A stretch of DNA of 64,000 bases, from contig CAVQBJ010000002.1 of the NCBI GenBank assembly GCA_963710725.1, positions 62,001 to 126,000 on the forward strand, read 5' to 3'. The notes beneath the pieces were generated by a model. The model searched no databases. It worked only from the letters and a program-made list of their open reading frames with translations, and had not been told where the DNA came from. A program made the translations under genes and the position numbers. The stretch comes from CAVQBJ01 sp963710725 (GTDB lineage Bacteria; Actinomycetota; Thermoleophilia; Solirubrobacterales; Solirubrobacteraceae). Shown here piece by piece: positions 8,880 to 16,901 of the stretch; within the stretch, counting starts at the first letter, position 1, and each line of letters begins with the position of its first letter.

Positions 8880-9131
8880 CTACTCGAACGTCGCGACGAG
8901 CGCTCGCGCGCTTGCGACGGCATCGTCTCGATCACGATGCTCACTGGGTCGGCCGATCACATACCACCGCCCCTCGTCTCTGCGGCAGGTCTGCAGAGCG
9001 AACCCGCGCGACGTCCTAACCACATCCACGCAATACAGCCCGTCGCCTGAGTGGATGCTGTCGATGACCTTCTCCGTCGGGTCGCCGTCCATCGCAAATT
9101 GAATTCTCGCCTCGATCACCCGCTCGTTCAA
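8880..9131 (-). CDS. Hypothetical small protein (83 aa)
   Basis: An 83-aa soluble protein that I do not recognise. The sequence alternates short strands and charged turns (IDSIHSGDGLYCVDVV, GRWYVIGRPSEH) and ends in a helix rich in Asp, Arg and Ala. This looks like a small folded alpha/beta domain, not a shadow frame. It lies 71 bases downstream of the truncated haemoglobin gene on the same strand and may be co-transcribed. No signal peptide or membrane segment is seen. Confidence 0.55.
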   Translation of the reverse strand: MNERVIEARIQFAMDGDPTEKVIDSIHSGDGLYCVDVVRTSRGFALQTCRRDEGRWYVIGRPSEHRDRDDAVASARALVATFE

Positions 9132-9202
9132 GTTCTCCTGCTGCCCGCGCGAGGCGCGTTATCGCGCTCGGTGGGAGTGGTAGGGCCGAAGAGCCGCGGC
9201 TG

Positions 9203-9691
9203 TCAGGTGCCGGTGTCGCCGCCGGGTTGGTATGGCGGCGCCACTCCCCATCCCCAGCGCGGCACCGGCGCGTGCGCGACCGTTTGCGCCCCGGGCTGGG
9301 AGTTGTGCAAAGCCAGACGCGAGGCCCACTCGGCATAGCCGAGGATCGCGGCGCGGAATTCCCCGTCGGCCGGAAGTCCCGCATCGTCGGCGGCACGGCT
9401 GAGCAGGGTCACGAACGCCAGTCGCTGCTCGGGGGTGATCGCGAGATCGTGATGGCGGGCGAGCATGTGTTCGTAGCCTCCGCGTTTCTCGGTGTATGCC
9501 GCGGGGCCACCCATGACCTCGGCCCACCAGTCGGTCACATGGATGCGGTGTAGCTCGCTTACCTTCCCGCCAAAGAGCGCCGCGATATCGGGGGCATCCA
9601 GCTCGACGAGATCGTAGAACCGGTTCATCCAGCGCGCGAAAGCCTCGCGGCCACCCGCCCATTCGTAGATGGTCGGCGTCGGATCACCCAC
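9203..9691 (-). CDS. Group II truncated haemoglobin
   Basis: A 162-aa globin of the 2-over-2 group II (trHbO-like) family, which binds haem and usually handles oxygen, NO or peroxide. Seen are YEWAGGREAFARWMNRFYD at the N-terminus, TDWWAEVMGGP, a Tyr-rich E/F region and the proximal His in EHMLARHHDL (His80). The family core is about 120 residues. The last 25 residues here (APVPRWGWGVAPP) form an extra Pro/Trp-rich tail. It is probably transcribed with the small gene downstream at 8880-9131. Confidence 0.85.
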   Translation of the reverse strand: MGDPTPTIYEWAGGREAFARWMNRFYDLVELDAPDIAALFGGKVSELHRIHVTDWWAEVMGGPAAYTEKRGGYEHMLARHHDLAITPEQRLAFVTLLSRAADDAGLPADGEFRAAILGYAEWASRLALHNSQPGAQTVAHAPVPRWGWGVAPPYQPGGDTGT

Positions 9692-9828
9692 TTCGCCGAA
9701 AGCTAGCGGATCATCGTGCCCTGCCGTGCGTCGCAGAATCCGCCGGGACGCTGCCCGGTGACGCGCAGCGTATTGGCGCCTGGTCCCGGGCGCTCAGGAT
9801 CGGCGCGGGCGCTCGCCCCGGACGTAGC

Positions 9829-9856
9829 GACGGCCCCGCCGATTGGCGGGGCCGTC
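9829..9856 (-). terminator. Strong hairpin terminator
   Basis: A perfect 12-base stem (GACGGCCCCGCC / GGCGGGGCCGTC) with a 4-base loop. It lies 33 bases past the stop of the secreted-protein gene 9889-10239. There is no long T-run, as is usual in high-GC actinobacteria. Confidence 0.7.
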
Positions 9857-9888
9857 AGTGAGGAGGCGGGGCGGGAAGCGGGTGGCGG

Positions 9889-10239
9889 TCAGCGGCTGCG
9901 CTTGGCCACGAAGTCCCGGTTCGTCGTCGTCGGTGGCTTCACCGGCCCGGGCTTGACGACCTGCTCGACCAGATGCCAGTAGCCGTCCTCGCCGCAGTAG
10001 TAGTTGTCGTAGGTCGCGCCGTTGAACACCGAGATGCGGTCGCCGACGTTATAGGTGTAGCCGCCGTACTCGCAGGTGGCCGCGTCGCTGGCGTTGCCTC
10101 GGACGGCTTGGGCGCTCGCCCGCGGTGCGAGCGTCAGCGATGAGGCGGCGATCGCGAGCGCGATGAGAGCAGCGATCACCAAGGCGAGCGTCCGGCGACC
10201 GGTGTGGATGGATCCGCTGAGGGTGCTAATGGGGAACAT
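9889..10239 (-). CDS. Small secreted protein with Cys/Tyr/Gly-rich domain
   Basis: A 116-aa exported protein. A Sec signal peptide (RRTLALVIAALIALAIAA, cleavage after ASA) is followed by a compact domain containing CEYGGYTYNVGDRISVFNG and YYCGEDGYWHLV. Two cysteines and the G-D-G-x-W pattern resemble small extracellular beta-hairpin domains of unknown function. A Pro-rich then basic tail (PVKPPTTTNRD) ends it. The ATG at 10239 is chosen because GGAGG stands 4 bases before it; an in-frame extension to 10272 has no such site. The motif at 10309-10324, 69 bases upstream, is shared with two other secreted-protein genes. Confidence 0.75.
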   Translation of the reverse strand: MFPISTLSGSIHTGRRTLALVIAALIALAIAASSLTLAPRASAQAVRGNASDAATCEYGGYTYNVGDRISVFNGATYDNYYCGEDGYWHLVEQVVKPGPVKPPTTTNRDFVAKRSR

Positions 10240-10308
10240 GACGCCTCCGTTTTCACTTGGTGGAAGATGCATGTCTCACTGTCGCGCCGCTCGCCTGCTG
10301 CGAGTAGG

Positions 10309-10324
10309 CCCCCTAGGGGTGGTC
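10309..10324 (-). promoter_or_regulatory. CCCYRGGG palindromic motif upstream of secreted-protein gene
   Basis: On the minus strand this reads GACCACCCCTAGGGGG. It lies 69 bases before the ATG at 10239. Two close relatives sit at 10700-10718 and 17948-17966, in the same orientation and at nearly the same distance from secreted-protein starts. Confidence 0.5.
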
Positions 10325-10699
10325 TCGAGCCCTCCTCGACGACGGCCTCTCTCGCAATGGCACGCTGTGAAACGGCGCCCGCGTCGCCAGCCGCCAACGT
10401 CTGCGCGACCAAGACGTCCTACAGATCGGCGCGACGGTCATTCTGTTCCGCGAACCAGAATCGGCCGACGCCTCCCAGACGCGCATCGGCGTGCTCCCCC
10501 GGCGCCCAAGCTGTCCGAGGCTCAGGCCAGGGTCCCCAAAACCAGAAGCGAGCCAAGCTCGTCGAGCGTGCCTTCCTGACCGGCGCGGTGTCGACCCGGG
10601 ACCTCTGACACTCCTACGGTCCGCAACGCGCTCGTGCGAGCCGTGGGAGAGCTCGTCGGGACGATGCGTGGAACAGCGCGGCGCGCCCGGGGTGGCGCA

Positions 10700-10718
10700 G
10701 ACCACCCCCAGGGTGGGT
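10700..10718 (+). promoter_or_regulatory. CCCYRGGG palindromic motif upstream of secreted-protein gene
   Basis: GACCACCCCCAGGGTGGGT, with an internal dyad CCACCC/GGGTGG, ends 67 bases before the ATG at 10786. It matches the motif at 17948-17966 and the reverse-strand motif at 10309-10324. Confidence 0.5.
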
Positions 10719-10785
10719 GTCCGGCGCACCGGCGTGAGCCGATCATCGGTGCTGCCCCTTTGACACCGACACCAGGAGGAGCCCG

Positions 10786-11148
10786 ATGCTCGCCACCACT
10801 CCCAAGATCACGCTCGCCGCCGCGCTCAGCGCGATCGCCCTGCTCGGCGGCAGCGCCGTCGCCAGCGCCCGTACCTCGGCCATCAATCACAACCCGCCGA
10901 CTTCAGTCATCGTGACCACCCGCGTGCACAAGGACCTGCCGGTCGTCGGCGGCTCCACGGGACAGGGTCCCGCCACCGAGTCGGAGTGCGAGTCCGCCGG
11001 CGACACGGTAAACAGCGTCCTCGACAAGGCCCAGACCGAGCTGCAGACGGTCGGCAACACCCCCAGGTACTACGCGCTGCTGAGCATCGCGCAGGATCTC
11101 GAGAGCGCCGCGGAGGATGACGGCTGCTATTTCATCAACCCGGTGTGA
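10786..11148 (+). CDS. Small secreted protein of unknown function
   Basis: A 120-aa exported protein. A clear Sec signal peptide (residues 1-28, ending AVASA) is followed by a mature region of about 90 residues with two cysteines (SECESAGD and DDGCYF). Between them is a helical, Gln/Glu/Asp-rich segment. The arrangement suggests one disulfide closing a helical hairpin. AGGAGGAGC just before the ATG is a strong ribosome binding site. A perfect hairpin terminator follows at 11181. I do not recognise the family. Confidence 0.75.
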   Translation: MLATTPKITLAAALSAIALLGGSAVASARTSAINHNPPTSVIVTTRVHKDLPVVGGSTGQGPATESECESAGDTVNSVLDKAQTELQTVGNTPRYYALLSIAQDLESAAEDDGCYFINPV

Positions 11149-11180
11149 GCGGTCCCGCGCCGCCCGCCTCCCAGCGTCTG

Positions 11181-11204
11181 AGTGGGCCCCTGACGGGGCC
11201 CACT
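11181..11204 (+). terminator. Hairpin terminator
   Basis: A perfect 10-base stem AGTGGGCCCC / GGGGCCCACT with a TGAC loop, 32 bases after the stop of the secreted-protein gene. It is followed by TAATGC, not a T-run. Confidence 0.7.
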
Positions 11205-11399
11205 TAATGCTCAGGCTCCTAGCGAGGCGGGTCCGTCCTGATTCGCGTGAGTCGCGGCGACTCACGCCGGATGGCGCGTCCAAGCAGCATACGACGCGAC
11301 TCTTGTGCAAGCGAGAGACCGCGTTGCGTGGCTGCTAACGGAGGCCACAACCGCTGGCGCCAAGCCGTACTGCATAGGCGCTTGGCTACGCTTCGGCGC

Positions 11400-12320
11400 G
11401 TGGAGCTGCAGCGGCGCATTGCGGACGGGACCGGTGAGTTCTTGCTCTTCGCGCTGACGCCACCGCGCCTGACGACCGAACCGGAGCACGCGCGTCAGAT
11501 CGCCGCGAAGACGCTCGAGCGCCTGCGTCCCGTGGGCATCGACGGCCTCGTGCTCTACGACATTGATGACGAGAGCGACCGCAATCCCGAGGAACGGCCC
11601 TTTCCGTTCCTGCCCACGATGGACCCCGCCGACTACCTCGCCCGCGATCTCGTCGGCTTGGAGGTACCCGCAATCGTGTACCGCGCTGTCAGCAAGTACC
11701 CAGAGCAACAGCTTCAGTCGTGGCTCAGCGAACAGGCCCCAACCCAGGCGCTGTCGGTGTTCGTCGGTGCGTCGTCCCGTGGAAAGCCGGTCGCGACCTC
11801 TCTGCCGCGGGCCTACGAACTGCGGAGTGAGGTGCGCCCGGATCTCCTGCTTGGAGGTGTGGCGATCCCAGAGCGCCACGCGCGCGGAGGCACGGAGCAC
11901 CTCCGTCTGCTTGCGAAGCAGGCTGCAGGTTGCTCGTTCTTTGTCACCCAGATCGTCTATGACGTCAACGCCGCGAAGGATCTGGTCTCCGACTATCACT
12001 ACGAGTGCGCCGCTCGTGGCCTCAAGCCGGCGCCGATCGTCTTTACGTTCTCGGTCTGCGGGTCGGTGAAGACACTGGAGTTCGTTCAGTGGCTCGGTGT
12101 CGATGTGCCGCGCTGGATCGAGAACGAGCTGCGCCACGCGGAGGACACCCTGGAAGCGTCCTATGCCCAAGCCGTTGCTACGGCCGTCGAGCTGATCGCA
12201 TTCTGCCGGCGCGTCGCCGTCCCATTCGGGGTCAGCGTCGAGAGCGTCTCAATCCGCCAAGTCGAGATCGACGCCTCCGTCCGCCTCGCAACCCGGCTAC
12301 AGGCAGAGCTACGTCGCTAA
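11400..12320 (+). CDS. Methylenetetrahydrofolate reductase-like protein
   Basis: About 306 aa with the layout of the MetF TIM-barrel flavoprotein family. There is an N-terminal EFLLFALTPPR strand where MetF has its conserved acidic FE(F/I)xPP motif. LYDIDDESDRN follows, then TMDPADYLARDL, and AGCSFFVTQIVYDV, equivalent to the family's ADFxxTQxxFD segment. The family reduces methylene-THF with NAD(P)H and FAD. This divergent member may have another one-carbon role because several MetF residues differ. I chose the GTG at 11400; the frame stays open to 11247, but that stretch overlaps low-complexity Arg/Ser-rich sequence. It is not in an obvious operon. Confidence 0.7.
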   Translation: MELQRRIADGTGEFLLFALTPPRLTTEPEHARQIAAKTLERLRPVGIDGLVLYDIDDESDRNPEERPFPFLPTMDPADYLARDLVGLEVPAIVYRAVSKYPEQQLQSWLSEQAPTQALSVFVGASSRGKPVATSLPRAYELRSEVRPDLLLGGVAIPERHARGGTEHLRLLAKQAAGCSFFVTQIVYDVNAAKDLVSDYHYECAARGLKPAPIVFTFSVCGSVKTLEFVQWLGVDVPRWIENELRHAEDTLEASYAQAVATAVELIAFCRRVAVPFGVSVESVSIRQVEIDASVRLATRLQAELRR

Positions 12321-12843
12321 TCCGCACCACCCGCGTCCAGGTGGGGCAAGCCACCCGGCCACACCGCGCTGCTCCGCGGCAACGAGGCACGACGCACTTC
12401 GCAACCCTGCTGCCGCCTCTGGCGACAAGCGGCAACGACCGGGGGGCGCCGCTGGTGATCGGCCACCGACAGGCCCTAGCGCCCGGCGTCGCCACCGCCG
12501 ACGACCCTCGCCCGCAGGCCGCCCCGCGGCTCACCTCTAACGCGCGTTGGCAGATGCCTTGTTGGCCGTTTTGCCGCGGCTACTCAGATGACCCCAATAG
12601 GCGTGATCCGGGAGCATGACCCCGGTCACGCTGACGATCCCTTTCGCCCGCCGGTCAGTCCTGTCGCGGACGACCGCATGGGCGACAGCCGCGAAGGCTC
12701 AGTCCGCCGTGGGGGGCGGGGCTATCGCCGGCACTTCGGGGTGCCGATGAGTCGTTTGTGCGTGCCGAGCTGAATAACTCAGGTGCCGATACGCGTAAGC
12801 GCCGTGGATTCGGCGACCCTGAATCGAGGCAGGTGGTAAGTGG
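12321..12843. other. Intergenic region, nothing supported
   Basis: In these 523 bases only a weak 44-codon frame at 12615-12749 with a GGGAG upstream can be found, and its composition is not convincing. No repeat, RNA or terminator stands out. Confidence 0.5.
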
Positions 12844-13677
12844 ATGAGGCCACCGGGCGACGGCAGCACAATGGATTACGTCCTGGCGCAGGCTTCGGCA
12901 GGTCTGCGCGGCGATGACGTGGCAGACCTGGTGAGACTCGAGCAGCGCGCGACCGAGCTGTGCCGGGTCATTGCGCTCTCGGGTCCGACGCTGAGCCCGT
13001 ACGAGGCCAAGACCGCGCGGTGGCTGCTTGGCCGGATGCAACAGGCGATCGAGGCAGCGACCGGCGCGACGAGTGGGTACGGCGCGCGCGTGCGTCAGCG
13101 CAGCCGTGCGTTCACGCGGCGAAACGGCGGCAAGCATCACCCGCTTCCCGTCGGCGAACAAGCCAACGACAGCGCAGTGAGCGAGGTGCCGCGCTACCGG
13201 CCCGGCAAGACGTTTGTGGAAGGCGTCACCTCGGCTCTGCCCGACGCGTTTGCGGGTGTAGATCTGAAGGAGCGATATGGCTACGGGCTCGAATATCCGC
13301 AGCCGTGGAATAAGCCGGACTACGACGGCTGGCTCGGGACCATTGCGTTGAGCGACACCGTCAGTTGGCTCGGGCAGCACGCCGTCGCGTGCGACCCTCG
13401 GGCGGAGACCACGTCAGTGCGACCAGGGGGCGAGAAGCACCTGGCGGCGCTGTTTGACTACATAGAGAGACTGATCGCCGAGGCCGGTGACTACCGCGGG
13501 ATCCATTGGATCGACAGCGAGCTTTTCGACACAGTGCCGTGGACCGAGGCTGTGGTGGAGCATCTGGGTCCGTTGACCGTAGCTCGACTGCGTGAGGCGC
13601 AGGAGATCCGAGCCGAGTACGGTCACACGAACGTTGGCCGCTGGCGCGCGCCCGCGCGACCGTATGGGCGGGCATAG
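12844..13677 (+). CDS. Hypothetical protein (277 aa)
   Basis: A soluble protein that I do not recognise. The first 90 residues are helical (VRLEQRATELCRVIALSG and KTARWLLGRMQQAIEAA). A basic linker follows, then an aromatic-rich domain with RYGYGLEYPQPWNKPDYDGW and a C-terminal helical part with WIDSELFDTVPWTEAVVEH. There is no signal peptide or membrane segment. The start at 12844 has AGGTGGTAAGTGG before it; a second ATG at 12871 is possible. It stands alone, with non-coding sequence on both sides. Codon use matches the surrounding genes. Confidence 0.6.
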   Translation: MRPPGDGSTMDYVLAQASAGLRGDDVADLVRLEQRATELCRVIALSGPTLSPYEAKTARWLLGRMQQAIEAATGATSGYGARVRQRSRAFTRRNGGKHHPLPVGEQANDSAVSEVPRYRPGKTFVEGVTSALPDAFAGVDLKERYGYGLEYPQPWNKPDYDGWLGTIALSDTVSWLGQHAVACDPRAETTSVRPGGEKHLAALFDYIERLIAEAGDYRGIHWIDSELFDTVPWTEAVVEHLGPLTVARLREAQEIRAEYGHTNVGRWRAPARPYGRA

Positions 13678-14079
13678 CTCCGGCGTGCCCCCGTCCGAGG
13701 CTCGATGCCTTGCTCGGCGTCTAATCGTGGCCGGAACTCGTCAATCTGAGGACCGGTGCGGCAATCTGCGACACGCGACGTCGCTCTGGGGAGCCGGGAC
13801 GTGCCACCGTCCTCGCGGACAAGGCCAGCAAGGCCAGTCGCGACGCTTTGGCGCGACCGCTCTCAGCTCGGACGGGCCGTTCGGCTCGGCCACCCGGCCG
13901 TCAGCCGGGCGATGCCGATCGACACCGAGCTGCCGATCGACCCCCCGTCCTCGATCCTGGGCGGCGAGGCGTTCCTGGCCCGCATCTACGAGGCGATCCG
14001 GTCGGCCACATCGCCGCAGTGCTCCAAGGCGAGGGCGCTGAGTCCCGACGCCCTTTGCGCCCGGACCGATATGGCCCGA
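13678..14079. other. Intergenic region, nothing supported
   Basis: The 402 bases between two convergent genes hold no supported gene. Open frames here are antisense extensions of the glycosylase gene and lack coding character. Confidence 0.5.
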
Positions 14080-14985
14080 TCATGTTGCGCCGGGGGGTTG
14101 CAAGCGCGTTGTGCTGCGCCGGCCCCGGGCGATCTCGCCCGTCTCGGCCTCGCGCCACGCTCGCAGGAGGAGCGCCACCCAGGCCCGGTAGGGGCGCCAC
14201 GATTCGGTGATCTGGTGGATCGCAGAGTCGTCGGATGTGCTGTAGGCGGAGCGGATGGCGTCATCGAGCCGTGTGTCGTGGTCAGGCAATGCGTCGGGGT
14301 TGCCGGCACCGCGGATGAGGATGAGTTCGGCGGAGAACGGTCCTATGCCCGGCAGCTGTTGAAGGTGCTCAAGCCCGTCCTCGTGGCTCATGGCCCGAAG
14401 TCGCTCACGCGTGAGCGCGCCGTCCTCGGCAGCGGTCGCAAGCACGCGGAGCTGACCGATCTTGCGCTCGGTCAGCCCCGGCTGGGGTGCGGAGAGCCGA
14501 GCGAGCAGTGCCGGCGCGGGAAACGCCCCGCATTTGCCGAGCTCATCACTGAGACGCTCCTTGATGGTGGCGGCCTGCGTCATCCGGATCCGTTGCCCGA
14601 TGATCGCCCAGGCTGCGGCCTCATATGGGGTGTAGAACAAAACCGGTCGCAGCCCAGGAAACCGTCGCTGCAGCGCTCTGACCACATCGTCGCGTTCGCC
14701 GAGGGCAGCGAAGTCGGTCCCATCAATGTCGAGTGAGAGCATCCGCTCAAGGTCGCGTGCTGCCTGACGGGCGAGCTCCGCCGGTGGCTGGTCGCCGAGC
14801 TCGGCATGGATCGCCTCATCGTCCTGGCGCACCGTGACCCGCACGGTGCGCCAGTCGCCGTCGACCGCCCAGGCGTAGCGCAGCGCCTTCGGTTGTTCCT
14901 CAGCCCGCGTGCCGGGAAAGTCTTCGGCAAACGCGGCCGCCGCGGTCAGCGAGAACTGGCCGAGCGGATGAAAGGTGATCGCCAT
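14080..14985 (-). CDS. DNA-3-methyladenine glycosylase II (AlkA-like)
   Basis: A 301-aa base-excision repair glycosylase that removes alkylated purines. It has an AlkA-like N-terminal beta domain (FHPLGQFSLTAAAAF) and then the HhH-GPD helical domain. The hairpin LQQLPGIGPFSAELILIRG is followed by the catalytic Asp region (DALPDHDTRL). The segment PYEAAAWAIIGQRIRM matches the AlkA helix before the HhH domain. Length agrees with the family (about 280-300). It ends with a short basic tail. Its start is 14 bases downstream of the truncated VOC gene on the same strand, so the two may be co-transcribed. Confidence 0.85.
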   Translation of the reverse strand: MAITFHPLGQFSLTAAAAFAEDFPGTRAEEQPKALRYAWAVDGDWRTVRVTVRQDDEAIHAELGDQPPAELARQAARDLERMLSLDIDGTDFAALGERDDVVRALQRRFPGLRPVLFYTPYEAAAWAIIGQRIRMTQAATIKERLSDELGKCGAFPAPALLARLSAPQPGLTERKIGQLRVLATAAEDGALTRERLRAMSHEDGLEHLQQLPGIGPFSAELILIRGAGNPDALPDHDTRLDDAIRSAYSTSDDSAIHQITESWRPYRAWVALLLRAWREAETGEIARGRRSTTRLQPPGAT

Positions 14986-15171
14986 TTAGGCGGCATCGTG
15001 GATCGTCACCGCGTACCCGTCGGGATCCCGGAGAGCGAAGGTGCGACCGAACGGCACAGCGCCAGGCGGTGAGGCAGGCGCGCGGCGCAGGCCGACACGG
15101 TCCTCGTAAAACGCGGCGGCGGTGTCGAGATCGCGGACCTGCAGAGAGATGAAGTCGGGACCAACGGGCAT
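14986..15171 (-). pseudogene. VOC-family (glyoxalase-like) gene with an in-frame internal deletion
   Basis: It encodes 61 aa, whereas this VOC subgroup is usually about 120. The start (PDFISLQVRDLDTAAAFYED) is the first half-module. It then jumps from SPPGAV straight to PFGRTFALRDPDGYAVTIHD, the last strand with the metal-binding Glu region replaced by VTIHD. The missing piece is the middle of the fold, lost without breaking the frame. A functional protein is unlikely unless it dimerises in a new way. It is divergent from a MarR regulator with two operators between them, so the regulation seems intact. Confidence 0.7.
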
Positions 15172-15192
15172 CGGAAACACTCCCCTTCGCTT

Positions 15193-15206
15193 GTCAATGT
15201 CTTGAC
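15193..15206. promoter_or_regulatory. MarR-type operator, site 1
   Basis: GTCAA-tgtc-TTGAC, a perfect 5-base inverted repeat with a 4-base centre. It is the first of two identical half-site arrangements 25 bases apart between divergent VOC and marR genes. Confidence 0.65.
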
Positions 15207-15217
15207 GGCCAGGATAT

Positions 15218-15231
15218 GTCAAGATGTTGAC
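15218..15231. promoter_or_regulatory. MarR-type operator, site 2
   Basis: GTCAA-gatg-TTGAC, with the same arms and spacing as site 1. It ends at the base before the marR GTG start, so a bound repressor would block both transcription and access to the start region. Confidence 0.65.
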
Positions 15232-15651
15232 GTGAGTCAAGTCGATCTTGATACGGCCGTTGGCTACGTGCTCAAGCGCACGCAGGCCGCCCTGCGGACC
15301 GCGATGGACGCAGCCCTGCGAGACCACGATCTGACCGTCCCTCAATACTCGTGTCTGGAACAGCTCGCCCGCAGACCGGGGCTCACTAACGCCACACTCG
15401 CACGTGGCACGTTCGTCTCCCGTCAGGCAATGCACCAGCTCCTAGGCACGCTGCGAAGCGCCGACCTCGTCCAAAGCGATGGCGCCGGCCGCCACGAGCA
15501 CTTCACCCTTACCGACACCGGCGCCGAGCGCCTCGTCGGCGCCTCCGCGGCCGTCGCCGCCGTGCAGGAGCGGATGCTCGCCACCTTTGACTCCGAACAG
15601 CGACGACGGCTCTACGCCGATTTGGCCGCCTGCGCCGACGCTCTCAGCTAA
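15232..15651 (+). CDS. MarR family transcriptional regulator
   Basis: A 139-aa winged-helix dimeric regulator. Helices LDTAVGYVLKRTQAALR, then LTVPQYSCLEQLARRPGLTN, the recognition helix NATLARGTFVSRQAMHQLLG and wing DGAGRHEHFTLTDTGAERL are all present. I chose the GTG at 15232; a TTG at 15202 in the same frame lies inside operator site 1. It is divergent from the truncated VOC gene at 14986-15171, and two matching operators lie between them. It probably autoregulates and controls the VOC/AlkA side. Confidence 0.88.
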   Translation: MSQVDLDTAVGYVLKRTQAALRTAMDAALRDHDLTVPQYSCLEQLARRPGLTNATLARGTFVSRQAMHQLLGTLRSADLVQSDGAGRHEHFTLTDTGAERLVGASAAVAAVQERMLATFDSEQRRRLYADLAACADALS

Positions 15652-15840
15652 ATCGCGCTCGTCGTCAATACGGCGCGCAGGCGCACCGCGTGCCGAGGCC
15701 GGGATGAGCAGCGGACGCCGGCGCTGGTACAGCCCCGGGTAAGGACGCCGAACGCGGTACGCTCGCGCCACGGCAGCAGGTCTGGCGCTGCCGACCAAGC
15801 GATCTCACCACGTCATCGAGCGCTCGAGGAGCACCAGCCC

Positions 15841-15993
15841 ATGTCAGAGGAACCGCAGAGCACGCCCGCCCAGGACGATCCCAGCGAGGATGCGGCCGAG
15901 GATCTCGCCCCGGCCGACGAGAGCCAGGACGCCGTCGCCGGTGGCTTCAAGCCGAGCAAGGGCGACGACCCGGATCTCCTCCCGGCCGTATAG
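15841..15993 (+). CDS. Short acidic peptide with double-glycine motif (50 aa), possible RiPP-like precursor
   Basis: A 50-aa gene with GAGGAG about 9 bases before the ATG. The first 35 residues are strongly acidic (DDPSEDAAEDLAPADESQD) and end in AVAGG. A short C-terminal part (FKPSKGDDPDLLPAV) follows. The acidic leader, the LAP segment and the GG resemble leader peptides of secreted or modified peptides cut after Gly-Gly. No peptidase, transporter or modifying enzyme gene is adjacent, so the function is open. It may instead be a small intracellular acidic protein. Confidence 0.5.
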   Translation: MSEEPQSTPAQDDPSEDAAEDLAPADESQDAVAGGFKPSKGDDPDLLPAV

Positions 15994-16114
15994 GGCGACC
16001 TCTCCGTCAGGGGATCACGCCCGACGCACCCGGGAAGCCGAAGCCAGCTGCGGACTCGCTAGCCGGCGCGCTGCTCAATGCGCTTCGCGAGGTAGTGGGG
16101 GACGAACTCGCGCG

Positions 16115-16672
16115 TTAGGGAACGCTGTTGACCTGGTGGCCGTTCTCGGCGATCAGCAGGCGCAGCGAGCCGCCGCTGAACGCCACGTCGTGAGCGGCGC
16201 AGGCGGTCGCGAAGTGCAGCTCGGCGGTGTCGCGGTGCACCGAGTAGTAGCTGGCGAAGAACGTCATCGTCCCGGCCGTGCCGGTCGGGCACGTCTGATC
16301 ATCGCTGGCGCTGACGGTAAGCGCCAGTCGCAGACCGACGCCCAGCAGGCCCATGCGCGTGATGTGAGGGGAGAGCTGCGATTTGCCCGACACCGCGAGG
16401 ACGACGACGTCCCGGTCGGTGCCGTAGTACTGCTCGCAGATCGTCCCCGCGCCGCGACCCTGCGCCCAATTGCCGTGACCGTGCGTATAGACGTCGGTCA
16501 CGCCCGCTGGGCTGTTGGGCGGGATCTTCGTCACGCTGAAGGCCCACTGCACCTGACCCCCGGTGGGAGTGCCGGCCGCCAACGGGCACGTCACCGCGAG
16601 CTTGATCGGCTTCGCGCCCGCGGTGACGCCGATGGTGGCGAGCAGGCAGGCCGCCCCGACCGCAACCGCCAT
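16115..16672 (-). CDS. Secreted protein of unknown function (185 aa)
   Basis: An exported protein with a Sec signal peptide (MAVAVGAACLLATIGVTAG). The mature part, of about 165 residues, looks all-beta and contains several cysteines (AVTCPLAAG, TICEQYYG, QTCPTG and ATACAAHD), enough for two disulfides. The ATG at 16672 is preferred because AAGGGGG lies 8 bases upstream; a GTG at 16693 is the alternative. It is isolated from its neighbours. I do not recognise the family. Confidence 0.65.
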   Translation of the reverse strand: MAVAVGAACLLATIGVTAGAKPIKLAVTCPLAAGTPTGGQVQWAFSVTKIPPNSPAGVTDVYTHGHGNWAQGRGAGTICEQYYGTDRDVVVLAVSGKSQLSPHITRMGLLGVGLRLALTVSASDDQTCPTGTAGTMTFFASYYSVHRDTAELHFATACAAHDVAFSGGSLRLLIAENGHQVNSVP

Positions 16673-16901
16673 CGCACGAGCCCCCTTTGGCACGCCTGGA
16701 AGCTATCGCACCGCGGCGCGGAGCGGCGCGGCGCGGTGCGCCTGGTCTACCGTCGAGCGGATGGCTGCTGCGCTTGGCTACGAGGTGCAGTACCGCCTGG
16801 TGCCTCACCCGGGATAGCGCGATCGCGCGTCGTCAGGTCGCGGACTGAGCTGCCGGCGGACCCCGCTGCGTTGGCGCCCGAAGCTCGAGCGGCGCTCATC
16901 T

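Larger units (their letters stand above)
10240..10785. other. Divergent intergenic region without a supported gene
   Basis: The 546 bases between two divergent secreted-protein genes hold the two regulatory motifs listed separately and no open frame with coding character. I see no tRNA-like or riboswitch-like fold. Confidence 0.6.

Noticed and set aside
12615..12749. 44-codon frame with a GGGAG upstream
   Set aside because: Composition is not clearly coding and no context supports it; noted only inside the intergenic entry.
13756..14736. 326-codon plus-strand frame over the AlkA gene
   Set aside because: Antisense to the glycosylase; only its first 100 codons lie in intergenic DNA and they match nothing.
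15725..15745. Possible fourth copy of the CCCYRGGG motif (CCCCGGGT) upstream of the 50-aa peptide gene
   Set aside because: Lacks the flanking GACCA and GTGGG bases and lies about 98 bases from the start, outside the 67-72 range of the others.
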